From contig JAJXYJ010000020.1 in assembly GCA_021780615.1 (NCBI GenBank), forward strand, positions 1-55,033: a DNA stretch of 55,033 nt. Reading direction: 5' to 3'. This stretch comes from a bacterium (lineage in GTDB: Bacteria; Patescibacteriota; Minisyncoccia; UBA6257; JAGOQP01). Below, one piece after another: positions 1 through 10,134 of this stretch; positions within the stretch are counted from its first letter, which is position 1; every line of letters starts with the position of its first letter. The notes under the pieces were generated by a model, which was given only the letters and a program-made list of their open reading frames with translations, was not told where the DNA came from and searched no databases. The position numbers and the translations under genes are program-made.

Positions 1-88
1 ACGAAAAGAGATATATACGCAAGTATATACCACATAATGGAGAAAATGAAAGCGTACAACGCACCCTCTTTATGTCTCTTCATGTCCC

Positions 89-124
89 CCATTACATTTT
101 CAGCGATCGCTGAAAATGTAATGG
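89..124. repeat. 36-bp perfect palindrome CCATTACATTTTCAGCGATCGCTGAAAATGTAATGG
   Basis: Read directly; both halves are exact reverse complements; centre GCGATCGC. Confidence 0.95.
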
Positions 125-178
125 TAAAAAAAACGAACGCACAATCTACAACACCATAACATCCCCCCTGAAAAGGAA

Positions 179-236
179 TACACCACATCCGCCCCCCCTT
201 TTTTTATATATAAGAGGGGGGGGCGGATGTGGTGTA
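179..236. repeat. Long inverted repeat (TACACCACATCCGCCCCCC ... GGGGGGCGGATGTGGTGTA), possible terminator hairpin
   Basis: Arms of about 19-20 nt are reverse complements around an AT-rich loop with a T-run. Confidence 0.85.
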
Positions 237-241
237 AAGAT

Positions 242-273
242 AATCCGCTTTCACCAATGGGTGAAAGCGGATT
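242..273. repeat. Inverted repeat AATCCGCTTTCACC-AATG-GGTGAAAGCGGATT
   Basis: 14-nt perfect arms, 4-nt loop. Confidence 0.9.
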
Positions 274-403
274 GAGTTACCAATTACTAGTTACCAGTTA
301 CTTATTCCCTAGTCATAAGTCATGAGAATTTTTTCTTTCCCTCCCCGCTTCTTCCTTTATAACTCCTTTGCATTTCCCCTTTCTGTGCCGTAGTATAAGC
401 ACC

Positions 404-2107
404 ATGCATGATGTGAATGCACTACTTTCCATATACGCGCACAACTTCCCCACGGACCAGGAGGGCGCGACACTCATCAAAAAAGCATACGCCTATGCGT
501 ATGACGCGCATGCGCACCAAAAACGCGCCAATGGAGAAAGTTACATGACGCATGTTTTTCAAACAGCGCTTTCTCTTGCCCGCTGGAAACTTGATGCCGC
601 TACCATTGCGGCGGGATTGCTTCACGACACCATAGAGGATTGCAACATTCCCATCGCAGAAATTACCAAAAATTTTGGCGAAGAAATTTCATTTCTTGTT
701 GAAGGTGTTACTAAACTCAGCACATTGCGCTACCAGGGCATCGAACGCAATGTCGAATCCCTCCGCAAAATGATTCTTGCGGTCACGCATGATTTGCGCG
801 TTATCTTCATTAAATTGGCCGACCGTATGCATAACATGAAGACACTCGCGTCTCTGCCGCCCGCAAAACAAAAACGCATCGCGGCCGAAACCGAAGAAGT
901 GTACGCTCCCCTTGCCTCACGGTTGGGCATGCAAAGTGTTGCTGGTATCTTAGAAGATTTTGCCTTTCCCTATACGCACCCCGAAGCGGCGGCATGGATT
1001 GAAAAAAATATCACCGAATCGTTTCATGAACGTAATCACTACTTAGGACGCGTTCAACCATTTGTTGAAGAACAACTTAAAAAAGTAAATGTTGCCCCCA
1101 TCAGCATTAACTATCGCGCCAAACGTGCCGCAAGTTTATATAAAAAATTACTTCGCTACGATATGGACATAGAACGAGTCTATGACCTCGTTGCCTGTCG
1201 TATTATCGTCAACACCATCGATGAGTGCTACTTGGCGCTGGGAGCCATTCACCAGCTCTGGCGCCCCATGCCAGGACGCATCAAAGACTACATCGCCCTC
1301 CCCAAACCAAACGGGTACCGAAGCCTGCATACAACAGTCTTTTGTTTGGAAAACCGCCCGACCGAATTCCAAATCAGAACCAATGATATGCATGAAGAGT
1401 CAGAATTGGGAAGCGCGGCTCATTGGTTTTACGAAACCAAAAAAGGATCAAAAGAATACCTGCGTAAACAAGCGGCCGAAGTAGATGGAAAAGATGTTTC
1501 TATCGTGCGGCAATTGCAAGAATGGCAAAACCAATTTCCTGGGTCACAGGAATTTATAGAAGCACTGCGTGTGGATCTTTTTTCTGATCGGATTTTTGTA
1601 CTCACGCCAACTGGAGAAGTGATCGATTTACCGGTTACCTCGACCCCCATAGATTTTGCCTACCGCATTCACAGTGAAGTCGGTAACTCATGCATTGGCG
1701 CAAAAGTAAATAATAAAATCGTCCCTTTAGATTACCAACTCCAATCGGGGGACATTGTTGAAATTCTCACACAGAAAAATAAAAAACCATCGGACGCATG
1801 GGTGCAGATGGCAAAAACAAAATACGCAATAAAAAAAATAAAATCATCCGTCAAAAGAAAGATAGCTCTTCCAAAAAAAACGGAATACCGCATTACCTGC
1901 ACCAAGCGTGTGGGTATGCTTAAAGACATTTCAACGGTCTTTTCACGCAATCACATTACCATCACCCACGTACATAGCTTTGATAATGAAAAATTTCCTC
2001 TCATAAAAATAACCGCCGACATTGATACGCGAGAAAAAGCAGAACAAATTTTACTCAAAATACAAAAAGTACAAGACGTCAAAGAAATCAGCTACACACT
2101 GATATAA
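404..2107 (+). CDS. rel: RelA/SpoT-family (p)ppGpp synthetase/hydrolase (HD + synthetase + TGS + ACT)
   Basis: GLLHDTIED HD motif; RIKDYIALPKPNGYRSLHTTV synthetase motif; TGS-like VLTPTGEVIDLP; C-terminal ACT-like region. Start chosen at internal Met (MHDVNALL). Confidence 0.93.
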   Translation: MHDVNALLSIYAHNFPTDQEGATLIKKAYAYAYDAHAHQKRANGESYMTHVFQTALSLARWKLDAATIAAGLLHDTIEDCNIPIAEITKNFGEEISFLVEGVTKLSTLRYQGIERNVESLRKMILAVTHDLRVIFIKLADRMHNMKTLASLPPAKQKRIAAETEEVYAPLASRLGMQSVAGILEDFAFPYTHPEAAAWIEKNITESFHERNHYLGRVQPFVEEQLKKVNVAPISINYRAKRAASLYKKLLRYDMDIERVYDLVACRIIVNTIDECYLALGAIHQLWRPMPGRIKDYIALPKPNGYRSLHTTVFCLENRPTEFQIRTNDMHEESELGSAAHWFYETKKGSKEYLRKQAAEVDGKDVSIVRQLQEWQNQFPGSQEFIEALRVDLFSDRIFVLTPTGEVIDLPVTSTPIDFAYRIHSEVGNSCIGAKVNNKIVPLDYQLQSGDIVEILTQKNKKPSDAWVQMAKTKYAIKKIKSSVKRKIALPKKTEYRITCTKRVGMLKDISTVFSRNHITITHVHSFDNEKFPLIKITADIDTREKAEQILLKIQKVQDVKEISYTLI

Positions 2108-2149
2108 AAAGAAAGAGGTTTTTAAAAACAATAATCCTTTCCGGAACCG

Positions 2150-3334
2150 TTACACATCTTCTTGACGGCGCGGATAAGGATGCATCTTTTGAGCAATGCC
2201 CAGCGCTTCCTCCGATGAATAGAAATGAATGATAATTTTTCCTCCATTCGCCGATACTTCTACCTGGACCGGCGCTCCCAACATTTCCGATAAATCCCGC
2301 TCTAACTGCTTGAATTCCAAAGCATCCGCCGATGGCCGAGTTACCGTTTCATGGACCGCAGGCATCACAGGCCGCTGAAGCTTCTTTTTTATATCCCGCA
2401 CGCTTAAATTGTTTTTGGTGATGTCATGAAACAACGCTTCTTGCCGTCCCTGATCCTGCACCTGCATCAAAATTCGTGCATGACTTTCATTAATAGTACC
2501 CGCCGAAAGAGCGTCTTGAATGGCACTGGGGAGTGACAAGAGGCGGAGCGTATTTGCCACCGATTCCCTGCTCTTCCCCAAGCGTCCCGCAATTTCTCGC
2601 TGAGTCAAACCAAATTCATCGGACAAGCGCGCATAGGCACGAGCCGTTTCAATAATATTCAAATCCCGTCGCTGGATATTTTCCACAATCGCCATTTCCA
2701 ATGCTTCTGTTTTTTTGAGTGCATTGCGCACCACCACCGGCACCGTCTTAAGTCCTGCCTTACGCGATGCCAAGAGTCGCCGATGTCCCGCAATAAGTTG
2801 ATACGAGACCTTCGTGCCAAAATCAGTTTCCTCTTCCATTTTTGAAACAACTAATGGCTGAAGAATACCAAATTCCCGAATAGAAACCGCCAACTCATTA
2901 AGCGCCTCCTCATTAAATTCAGTGCGTGGCTGATAGGGGTTGATGGTAATTTTATCAAGTTCAATATGAAAAATAGGTCCTGACAACACGGGAATCTCAC
3001 GACTCTCTTGACGAGGAATCGATGGAGGCACTACCGCATCATGAGCAAAAGACTTTTGAGGTGCAACAAATGGATCCGAATTAGAAACGGTATACGGAGC
3101 AGAAAAAGAATCACGATCATCACGATCACGATGCGGTGCGGCAACATCGGGTAGAGGAATAGTAAAGGAACCCAGCACACCCAAACTTTCCCGTTCTTCA
3201 CGAATAAAAGAAGTGGCGTCTATGACATCGTCAAGAACATATTCATCCGACACCGCAGGTGGTGGTGATGATTGATTCTTTTTGGGAATAAGAGATTCAA
3301 GTCCGTGCGCATCCATAGTAATACAAGGTAACAA
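2150..3334 (-). CDS. parB: ParB/Spo0J-family chromosome partitioning protein
   Basis: ITINPYQPRTEFNEEALNELAVSI and LIAGHRRLLASRKAGLKTVPV ParB motifs, HTH region; adjacent to parA. Confidence 0.93.
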   Translation of the reverse strand: MLPCITMDAHGLESLIPKKNQSSPPPAVSDEYVLDDVIDATSFIREERESLGVLGSFTIPLPDVAAPHRDRDDRDSFSAPYTVSNSDPFVAPQKSFAHDAVVPPSIPRQESREIPVLSGPIFHIELDKITINPYQPRTEFNEEALNELAVSIREFGILQPLVVSKMEEETDFGTKVSYQLIAGHRRLLASRKAGLKTVPVVVRNALKKTEALEMAIVENIQRRDLNIIETARAYARLSDEFGLTQREIAGRLGKSRESVANTLRLLSLPSAIQDALSAGTINESHARILMQVQDQGRQEALFHDITKNNLSVRDIKKKLQRPVMPAVHETVTRPSADALEFKQLERDLSEMLGAPVQVEVSANGGKIIIHFYSSEEALGIAQKMHPYPRRQEDV

Positions 3335-3370
3335 CGTCTGTAGTATACAGAAAAATCAAGATAAAAAAAA

Positions 3371-4174
3371 CTAGGGGGTCTGCACACCCAATCCTCCATA
3401 TTGAGGAATAGGCCGTTCTTGGGCGATAATCTCGCGAGCAAGCTGCTCATAGGCACGTGCACCCAATGAACGCGGATCGTATTGGATAATCGGCTTGGCA
3501 AAACTAGGTGCTTCAGCAAGGGTAATGGAACGGGGAATAGTTACGTCAAAAACGTGGTGTGGAAAATGCCGTCGAACTTCTTTTTCCACTTCTCGTGAAA
3601 GCGTTTCACGGCGATTATACATAGTCAACAATGCTCCCGCCACATGAATACGCACTCCCAAGTTGGCATTAATAAGCTCAATCGTCTGAAGCAACTGCCC
3701 CAGTCCCTCAAGACTATAATATTCACTTTGAATGGGAATGAGTACTTCGTCGGCGGCCACAAGCCCATTAACAGTCAATAAACTCAGACTGGGAGGAAGA
3801 TCAATAATGATATACTGATACTGATGCCTGATACGATTAATAAAATGACGTAACACAAATTCACGATCAGGCATATCCATAAGCTCCACCAACGCCCCTG
3901 CCAAATCAGGATTTGCCGGAAGCAGATACAGATGCGGCAGTGCTACCGGACGAATAATAGAGCTATATGCAACACCACCAAAAAGTACATGATAAATACT
4001 TGCCGATAACGTCCGCGGATGGACACCAAAGCCCGACGACGCATTTCCCTGTGGGTCAAAATCAATAACAAGCACCCGCTTCCCCTCAGCAGCTAAGTAT
4101 GCGGCAAGATTGATTGACGTGGTTGTTTTTCCCACTCCTCCTTTTTGATTGGTAACAGCAATAACGCGAGCCAT
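3371..4174 (-). CDS. parA: ParA/Soj-family ATPase
   Basis: MARVIAVTNQKGGVGKTTTSINLAAYLA deviant Walker A; VLVIDFDPQGNASSGFG. Confidence 0.95.
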   Translation of the reverse strand: MARVIAVTNQKGGVGKTTTSINLAAYLAAEGKRVLVIDFDPQGNASSGFGVHPRTLSASIYHVLFGGVAYSSIIRPVALPHLYLLPANPDLAGALVELMDMPDREFVLRHFINRIRHQYQYIIIDLPPSLSLLTVNGLVAADEVLIPIQSEYYSLEGLGQLLQTIELINANLGVRIHVAGALLTMYNRRETLSREVEKEVRRHFPHHVFDVTIPRSITLAEAPSFAKPIIQYDPRSLGARAYEQLAREIIAQERPIPQYGGLGVQTP

Positions 4175-4286
4175 ACAAATAAGTTATAAAGTTATAAAGT
4201 TATAAAGTGAATGCATACCCCAAAACATAAATTATTTTTTCATTCTCATGTGACCACTTTCAACTTTAAACGTGCAGTACATTGCA

Positions 4287-4315
4287 TTGATTTTACCTTA
4301 AAATATTGATACTAT
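4287..4315 (+). promoter_or_regulatory. Candidate divergent promoter towards tRNA-Leu (TTGATT-N17-TACTAT)
   Basis: Plus strand reads TTGATT TTACCTTAAAATATTGA TACTAT, overlapping the parA promoter candidate. Confidence 0.4.
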
Positions 4316-4318
4316 CAA
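4290..4318 (-). promoter_or_regulatory. Candidate sigma70-like promoter for parA (TTGATA-N17-TAAAAT)
   Basis: Reverse complement reads TTGATA GTATCAATATTTTAAGG TAAAAT about 120 nt upstream of parA. Confidence 0.5.
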
Positions 4319-4345
4319 TGCGGTTTTTCGCAGTAAGAAATATTT

Positions 4346-4391
4346 GCCGAGGTGGCGGTCCGCCAGTCGGCGGATGGTAGACGCACAGGAC
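4346..4391 (+). pseudogene. Truncated tRNA-Leu 5' fragment interrupted by a TCCGCCAGTCGGCGGA palindrome
   Basis: GCCGAGGTGGCGG and TGGTAGACGCACAGGAC identical to the intact tRNA-Leu at 4438; AAC between them replaced by TCCGCCAGTCGGCGGA; no 3' half. Confidence 0.85.
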
Positions 4392-4437
4392 ATCGACAAA
4401 TAATATAATGAGGCATGTAATTAATATGTCATCATAA

Positions 4438-4521
4438 GCCGAGGTGGCGGAACTGGTAGACGCACAGGACTCAAAATCCTGCGATCGCAAGGTCATGAGG
4501 GTTCAAGTCCCTCCCTCGGCA
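4438..4521 (+). tRNA. tRNA-Leu (anticodon CAA)
   Basis: Acceptor GCCGAGG/CCTCGGC, anticodon stem CAGGA-CTCAAAA-TCCTG, variable arm, GTTCAAGTC T-loop; CCA not encoded. Confidence 0.93.
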
Positions 4522-4556
4522 CTACTTCGCTTAATCTTCAAAATATATAATACGCC

Positions 4557-4591
4557 CATCATAAAATCCCCTTGTCGGGGATTTTATGATG
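4557..4591. terminator. Bidirectional hairpin CATCATAAAATCCCC-TTGTC-GGGGATTTTATGATG
   Basis: 15-bp perfect stem; overlaps the stop codon of the PAP2 gene. Confidence 0.7.
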
Positions 4592-5165
4592 AAACGACTT
4601 CTGCTTGTTCGCGTTGTTCCTGCGAATTCTTGTATGGCAGTAACTTGAAGTATACGATGGCTATCACACCCACAATCACCATGCCGCCGAGAATATCACC
4701 TGCCCAATGAGCGCCGACAATAACACGAGAAAAACCAGAAATTACCGTTGCAAGCGCAAACCACTTTCCCCACTTCGGATACATCTGCCACACCACCACA
4801 GTCAGTGCAGACATGAACATAGTATGCCCAGAAGGAAATGACGATCCCAATGGACGACTAATAAGTAAATGCAATGAAGGAATTGCTTGAAATGGTCGCG
4901 TACGCTCAAATATCCAATTAAAAAGAGTGTGCATAAACCCCCAACCAATCGCCTCCATAAGAATTATCCGCCAAAAAAACATCCATCGACGTACGCGATC
5001 TTTTTCTTTAAAAAGAAGAACAAAAGCCCCAATGACCAACAGGTCAACGATGTATTGCGCACAAAAAATCCAGAGCCACGAGAGAGCACTGATTGATCCC
5101 AAAGAAAAAAACACTTGTGATAGAACAACATCAATTGACGACATGGAAGTAGTAATAAACCACAA
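4584..5165 (-). CDS. PAP2-superfamily membrane phosphatase
   Basis: FERTRPF, SSFPSGHTMF, SRVIVGAHWAGDILGG motifs; multiple TM segments. Confidence 0.88.
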   Translation of the reverse strand: MWFITTSMSSIDVVLSQVFFSLGSISALSWLWIFCAQYIVDLLVIGAFVLLFKEKDRVRRWMFFWRIILMEAIGWGFMHTLFNWIFERTRPFQAIPSLHLLISRPLGSSFPSGHTMFMSALTVVVWQMYPKWGKWFALATVISGFSRVIVGAHWAGDILGGMVIVGVIAIVYFKLLPYKNSQEQREQAEVVSS

Positions 5166-5186
5166 AAAATAACCTCATCCCTGAGA

Positions 5187-5396
5187 TTATTTCTTCACAA
5201 ACGACATGAGCCCCAAAAAGCGTGACCGCTTAATAGCCTGCGCGAGTTTGCGCTGATGCTTTGCACACGTGGCAGTATGTTGTGGGTCTATGATTTTACC
5301 CTGCCCCGACACAAAGCGCCGCAAAAGTCCGGTATCTTTGTAATCAATATCTTTTAAATTCTGCGAGCAGAAAAAACACTGTTTCATAAAATTCAT
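5187..5396 (-). CDS. rpsR: 30S ribosomal protein bS18
   Basis: DYKDTGLLRRFVSGQGKIIDPQHTATCAKHQRKLAQAIKRSRFLGLMSF. Confidence 0.95.
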   Translation of the reverse strand: MNFMKQCFFCSQNLKDIDYKDTGLLRRFVSGQGKIIDPQHTATCAKHQRKLAQAIKRSRFLGLMSFVKK

Positions 5397-5421
5397 CGTT
5401 AGTACGTAATTGTTATATATA

Positions 5422-5913
5422 TTAAAACGGAAGGTCTTCTGGTTTTATCTCATTATCATCAAGTGATATATCCGGAACATCTCCTTCGAGAGAATCGCTA
5501 AACCCTTCTAATGACTCGGCTGATGCGGCAGGAGCGCTCTTTGCTGCGGTAGGACGGGACGATGAAGAGGCAGTAGGCGCGCCACCGCTTCGTGGGCCCA
5601 ACTGAATGCGCTCACAAACAATCTCGGTTGTCCGATGATTCTGCTGATTTGCATCTTTCCACGTCCGTGTCTGTAAACGTCCTTCAATGAGTGCGAGCGA
5701 ACCTTTGGCAAGAAACTGACTAGCAATCTCCGCCTGACGTCCCCATACCACCACATTGTGAAATTCGGTATCCTCCTGTCGCGCACCCGCTTTATCAGTC
5801 CACACCCGATTAGTGGCTACTGAAAAATTAGTTACCGCCTGATTATTGGCAGTCGCCTTGAGCACAATGTCAGAGGTGACGCGACCAATGATAAAAACTT
5901 TGTTGAGATTCAT
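5422..5913 (-). CDS. ssb: Single-stranded DNA-binding protein
   Basis: MNLNKVFIIGRVTSDI OB-fold and acidic C-terminus ending DNEIKPEDLPF. Confidence 0.95.
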   Translation of the reverse strand: MNLNKVFIIGRVTSDIVLKATANNQAVTNFSVATNRVWTDKAGARQEDTEFHNVVVWGRQAEIASQFLAKGSLALIEGRLQTRTWKDANQQNHRTTEIVCERIQLGPRSGGAPTASSSSRPTAAKSAPAASAESLEGFSDSLEGDVPDISLDDNEIKPEDLPF

Positions 5914-5959
5914 ATAAGTAAGTATATACTCCGTGTTTGAAAAAAAGCAACGAGTGATA

Positions 5960-6379
5960 TTACATCAAAATTTCTTCAAGTTTTTTTTCAAGATCCTCAT
6001 TGGTCACCGTGTCTGCCGCTGGCTGTTCTTCTCCTTGTTTTTTCTCGCTCACTCGTCGGGTGGTGTAATCGGTCAACGGACGCGTGTCGCGTGCCGGAGG
6101 ATTAGCGATAATAATAAATCGCAATATGCCACCCTCCAACTGCAGTTCATGATTCAATTCATGAATAACATCAGGCATACCCGAAAAAAGGAGGAATCCA
6201 AAGAACGCTCCTGTTTCTTTTTTAATCGGATACGCAAGCGTCATGCGACGAATATCGCTCTGAAACGATATGTTGCAAGACAGTTTATTAAGCAACGCTA
6301 AAATCGCGGTAATTCCCTGCTCGTCTTTGAGCAAGAAACCTAATTCATATTCTTTTGTATCAAGTATGTCGTGTGTCAT
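5960..6379 (-). CDS. rpsF: 30S ribosomal protein bS6
   Basis: YELGFLLKDEQG; AYPIKKETGAFFGFLLF; position upstream of ssb-rpsR. Confidence 0.88.
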   Translation of the reverse strand: MTHDILDTKEYELGFLLKDEQGITAILALLNKLSCNISFQSDIRRMTLAYPIKKETGAFFGFLLFSGMPDVIHELNHELQLEGGILRFIIIANPPARDTRPLTDYTTRRVSEKKQGEEQPAADTVTNEDLEKKLEEILM

Positions 6380-6457
6380 AAGCTATACAGAACGGATTAC
6401 TAAGAAATAGTGCCTCCGTCCATAACGGCACTACCCTATCATACAATAATAGAAAAC

Positions 6458-9400
6458 TCAAGCTTTTACCTCCGGCGGCACCTCACCCCTCTCTACCACA
6501 GTACGCGCCTCAGCGGCAAGTGCACGGTCAGTAATACGTTTACGCGCGCGAGCTTCAATGCCGGTGCCCGCAGGAATAAATCTGCCAATAATGACGTTTT
6601 CTTTAAGGCCATGAAGATGATCAATACGACACTCGGATGCGGCAGTCACCAAGACGCGTGCCGTTTCTTGGAACGACGCCGCCGAAAGGAAGCTGTCGGT
6701 CGTCAATGAAACTCTGCTGATACCCAACAATAACTGCTTTGCCTTTGCAGGATTTTTTCCTTTTGCTTTAAGGCCACGGTTCACTTCCAAGAAACGTGAT
6801 TTTTCAACCACCTGCCCGATGACAAACGGCGAATCACCCGTTTCCTTGATCATCACGCGAGCAAACATCTGCTTCACGATGATTTCAATATGTTTGTCGC
6901 TAATAAGACTACCATTGGAGAAATAAATTTTTTGCACTTCGTTGACGATATATTTTTCCACCGCCTCTTTATCTCGAAGCTGGAACAATTCTTTTAAATC
7001 AAGACTTCCTTCATACAATTGATCGCCCCGTTTAACGCTATCGCCAATTTGCACAAAGAGAGTGGTAATTCTGGTTGTCGGATATTCAATAATTTTTTGT
7101 TTGGCTTTTCCTTTTCCTGATATGCTCAACTTAATAATACGCTGTGATCCGCGATCCTCGATGTCCTCAATAACACCATCTTCTTTAGCAAGCGCGGCAC
7201 GTCCTTTCGGCGGACGAGCCTCAAAGAGTTCCTGAATACGCGGCAATCCTGAGGTAATATCTTTTTCGGCAACACCACCAACATGGAACGTGCGCAACGT
7301 AAGCTGTGTTCCCGGCTCTCCGATGGATTGCGCGGCAATAATACCCACAGCCTCTCCCTTATCAATGGAATGCAATCGCCCCAAATCCAATCCATAACAT
7401 TTTGAACAAATGCCATAGAGCGACTTACAGGTGATCGGTGAACGGACTACGACGTCGGATACACCCGATGCGTGAATAGCATCGGCAATAGGTCGATCAA
7501 TAATAACTCCCGCATGAGCAATGATTTTATTGCCCACCTTCACATCATGAGCCAAGGTGCGGCCATACAGTCTGGTTGCGAGTGTAAAGCCATACTCATC
7601 ACCATCGGCACGATGAATAGTTACTCCATCACTCGTCTTACAATCATCTCGATTAATAGTAATGTCCTGACAGACATCAACCATTTTACGGGTGAGGTAT
7701 CCTGCTTCTGCAGTCTTAAGCGCAGTATCAGTTAATCCTTTGCGCGCACCGTGCGTGTTAATGAAAAATTCCAACACCGAAAGTCCTTCTTTGTAGGAAG
7801 AAATAACGGGCAATTCGATAGTTTCTCCTTGTGGGTTTGTCACCAATCCCTTCATACCAATCATCTGCAGTGCCTGTCCCCACGATCCACGCGCACCCGA
7901 ATCAATAATATCAAAAATAGCATTTTCAGCATCGCGAGTCAGTGCGGCAGGAGCGACTTCAGCGATACGATCCTTTGCCTTATTCCACACCTGAATACTG
8001 CGCGCTTTCTTTTCTTCAATGTCAAAGAGACCATTCTCGTATTGATCAGTGATAGTTTTAATTTCACCGCGTGCTTCGGCAATAATATTTCCCTTCTCGT
8101 AAGGCACTTTCAAATCAAACGAACTCCATGTCATACCAGAAAGCGCCGCGTAACGGAAGCCAAGCTCTTTAATAGCATCCAAGAATATCCACGTTGAATC
8201 CAATCCGAATTGATCAATGTAGCGAGCAATGAGCTTCTGAAGATTTTTCTTATTCATGAGACTGTTCACATAGCCAAATTCAGGAGGAACAATTTGATTG
8301 AAAATAAGTCGTCCACAGCTCGTCGGCTCATCGGTTACCGAACTCATGAGTATCTGTTCATTAATACGCAAGTGACCAAATTCCATCGCCAAAAATGCTT
8401 CTTGCTGAGTAGCAAAACGCTTCAATGTTTTAGGATCTTCCACTGTACCTACCAATTTAGTCAGGTAGTAGCACCCCAACACAATATCTTGTGACGGTGT
8501 TGCGATTGGATCACCATTTGCCGGACGGATAATATTTTTTGAAGAAATCATCCGATCCCATGCCTCAGCCTGTGCCTCATCAGAAAGTGGCAAATGCACA
8601 GCCATCTGGTCACCGTCAAAGTCAGCATTAAACGCGGAGCAAACCATCGGCGGAATACGAATAGCTAAATCCTCAATGAGTACCGGTTTAAATGCCTGAA
8701 TACCGAGTCGGTGCAACGTTGGCGCGCGGTTGAGTAATACCGCTTTGTTTTGAATGACTTCCTCAAGAATTTCCCATACTTCAGGAACTCCCTGTTCAAT
8801 GAGGCGGTTGGCATTCTTAATGTTGTGCGCCATGCCTCGCTCCAATATTTGATGGATAATAAATGGCTTAAAAAGTTCCAACGCCATCTTTTTAGGAAGA
8901 CCACATTCGTTTAAACGCAAATCAGGTCCCACCACAATAACTGAGCGGCCGGAGTAGTCAACGCGCTTTCCCAATAAATTCTGACGGAACCGTCCTTGTT
9001 TTCCTTTGAGAATATCAGCCAAAGATTTGAGTGGACGATTCTGGGAAGACATTTGCTGTCGTCCAAAGCGTGTAGTGTTATCAATGAGCGCATCCACAGC
9101 CTCTTGGAGCATGCGCTTTTCATTGGTAATGATAATCTCAGGAGCCTTCAGTTCCATGAGTTTCTGAAGACGGTTATTGCGATTGATAACGCGGCGATAC
9201 AAGTCGTTCAAATCGGAGCTGGCGAAGCGATTGCCATCCAACGCCACCATCGGGCGCAAGTCAGGAGGCAATACCGGCAAGACCGTCATAATCATCCATT
9301 CAGGACGAATATTATTTTTATGAAATGAAATAAGAATACGCAGACGACTGGAAAGTTTCTTTTCCAATGTTGTGTCTTTCTTTTTTGAAATAGCATCAAG

Positions 9401-10105
9401 CTCTTTTTCCGTCTCGATGATTTCTTTTTTGATATTTATTTTTTCCAAAATTTTGCGCAAGGCGCCAGCACCTGTTCCTGCTTCAAATACATCGCCGAAT
9501 TTGCGCGAAAAATCAAAGTATTCAAGCTCATTTAAAATAGAGCCGACTTTCACATTACCCAAGAAATCTTTTGATTTGGTAAACGATGTTTCAATAACTT
9601 CGTGTTGTGCATCATCGCCTCCTGTTGCCTGTTTTTTTTCTTTAAATTCAGTTTTAAGACTCTCTAAGGCCTCCTTACGTTTTTCGTCATTGACGCTGGT
9701 GACAATGTAAGCGGCATAGTACACCACCTTTTCCAACTTGCTGATGGATGTGTCAAAAAAGACTCCCACGCGGGAATTGCCGGTTTTCAAAAACCAGATA
9801 TGCGTCACAGGAGCTGCGAGTTTAATATGCCCCATGCGTTCGCGACGGACAATAGCGCGCGTCACCTCAACGCCGCACTTATCACACACCGTCCCCTTGT
9901 AACGAAGTCCCTTAAATTTGCCACAATAACATTTATAATCTTTTGTCGGTCCAAAGATGCGCTCGGAAAATAAACCGTCTTTTTCAGGTCGCTGTGTACG
10001 ATAGTTAATCGTCTCAGGTTTAGTCACCTCGCCATATGAATTTGCGATCACTTCCTCGGGAGAAGGGATTTTAATTCTTAAGAAATCAAATTCTGTAGTA
10101 GCCAT
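6458..10105 (-). CDS. rpoC: DNA-directed RNA polymerase subunit beta'
   Basis: [24 protein letters not shown] zinc finger; [16 protein letters not shown] active site; full length. Confidence 0.99.
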   Translation of the reverse strand: MATTEFDFLRIKIPSPEEVIANSYGEVTKPETINYRTQRPEKDGLFSERIFGPTKDYKCYCGKFKGLRYKGTVCDKCGVEVTRAIVRRERMGHIKLAAPVTHIWFLKTGNSRVGVFFDTSISKLEKVVYYAAYIVTSVNDEKRKEALESLKTEFKEKKQATGGDDAQHEVIETSFTKSKDFLGNVKVGSILNELEYFDFSRKFGDVFEAGTGAGALRKILEKINIKKEIIETEKELDAISKKKDTTLEKKLSSRLRILISFHKNNIRPEWMIMTVLPVLPPDLRPMVALDGNRFASSDLNDLYRRVINRNNRLQKLMELKAPEIIITNEKRMLQEAVDALIDNTTRFGRQQMSSQNRPLKSLADILKGKQGRFRQNLLGKRVDYSGRSVIVVGPDLRLNECGLPKKMALELFKPFIIHQILERGMAHNIKNANRLIEQGVPEVWEILEEVIQNKAVLLNRAPTLHRLGIQAFKPVLIEDLAIRIPPMVCSAFNADFDGDQMAVHLPLSDEAQAEAWDRMISSKNIIRPANGDPIATPSQDIVLGCYYLTKLVGTVEDPKTLKRFATQQEAFLAMEFGHLRINEQILMSSVTDEPTSCGRLIFNQIVPPEFGYVNSLMNKKNLQKLIARYIDQFGLDSTWIFLDAIKELGFRYAALSGMTWSSFDLKVPYEKGNIIAEARGEIKTITDQYENGLFDIEEKKARSIQVWNKAKDRIAEVAPAALTRDAENAIFDIIDSGARGSWGQALQMIGMKGLVTNPQGETIELPVISSYKEGLSVLEFFINTHGARKGLTDTALKTAEAGYLTRKMVDVCQDITINRDDCKTSDGVTIHRADGDEYGFTLATRLYGRTLAHDVKVGNKIIAHAGVIIDRPIADAIHASGVSDVVVRSPITCKSLYGICSKCYGLDLGRLHSIDKGEAVGIIAAQSIGEPGTQLTLRTFHVGGVAEKDITSGLPRIQELFEARPPKGRAALAKEDGVIEDIEDRGSQRIIKLSISGKGKAKQKIIEYPTTRITTLFVQIGDSVKRGDQLYEGSLDLKELFQLRDKEAVEKYIVNEVQKIYFSNGSLISDKHIEIIVKQMFARVMIKETGDSPFVIGQVVEKSRFLEVNRGLKAKGKNPAKAKQLLLGISRVSLTTDSFLSAASFQETARVLVTAASECRIDHLHGLKENVIIGRFIPAGTGIEARARKRITDRALAAEARTVVERGEVPPEVKA

Positions 10106-10134
10106 AGTAGTAGTTGTACCCGTGGGTATAATGC

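Noticed and set aside
4444-4710. ORF 4444..4710 (+), 88 aa
   Set aside because: Runs through the tRNA-Leu gene and antisense to the PAP2 gene; translation of tRNA sequence, not a real CDS.
6410-9710. Numerous plus-strand ORFs opposite rpoC (7472, 7751, 8210, 8996, 9372)
   Set aside because: Antisense shadows of the conserved rpoC gene with no recognisable domains; same logic applies to antisense/out-of-frame ORFs over rpoB, ileS, clp, tsaD, murC and others.
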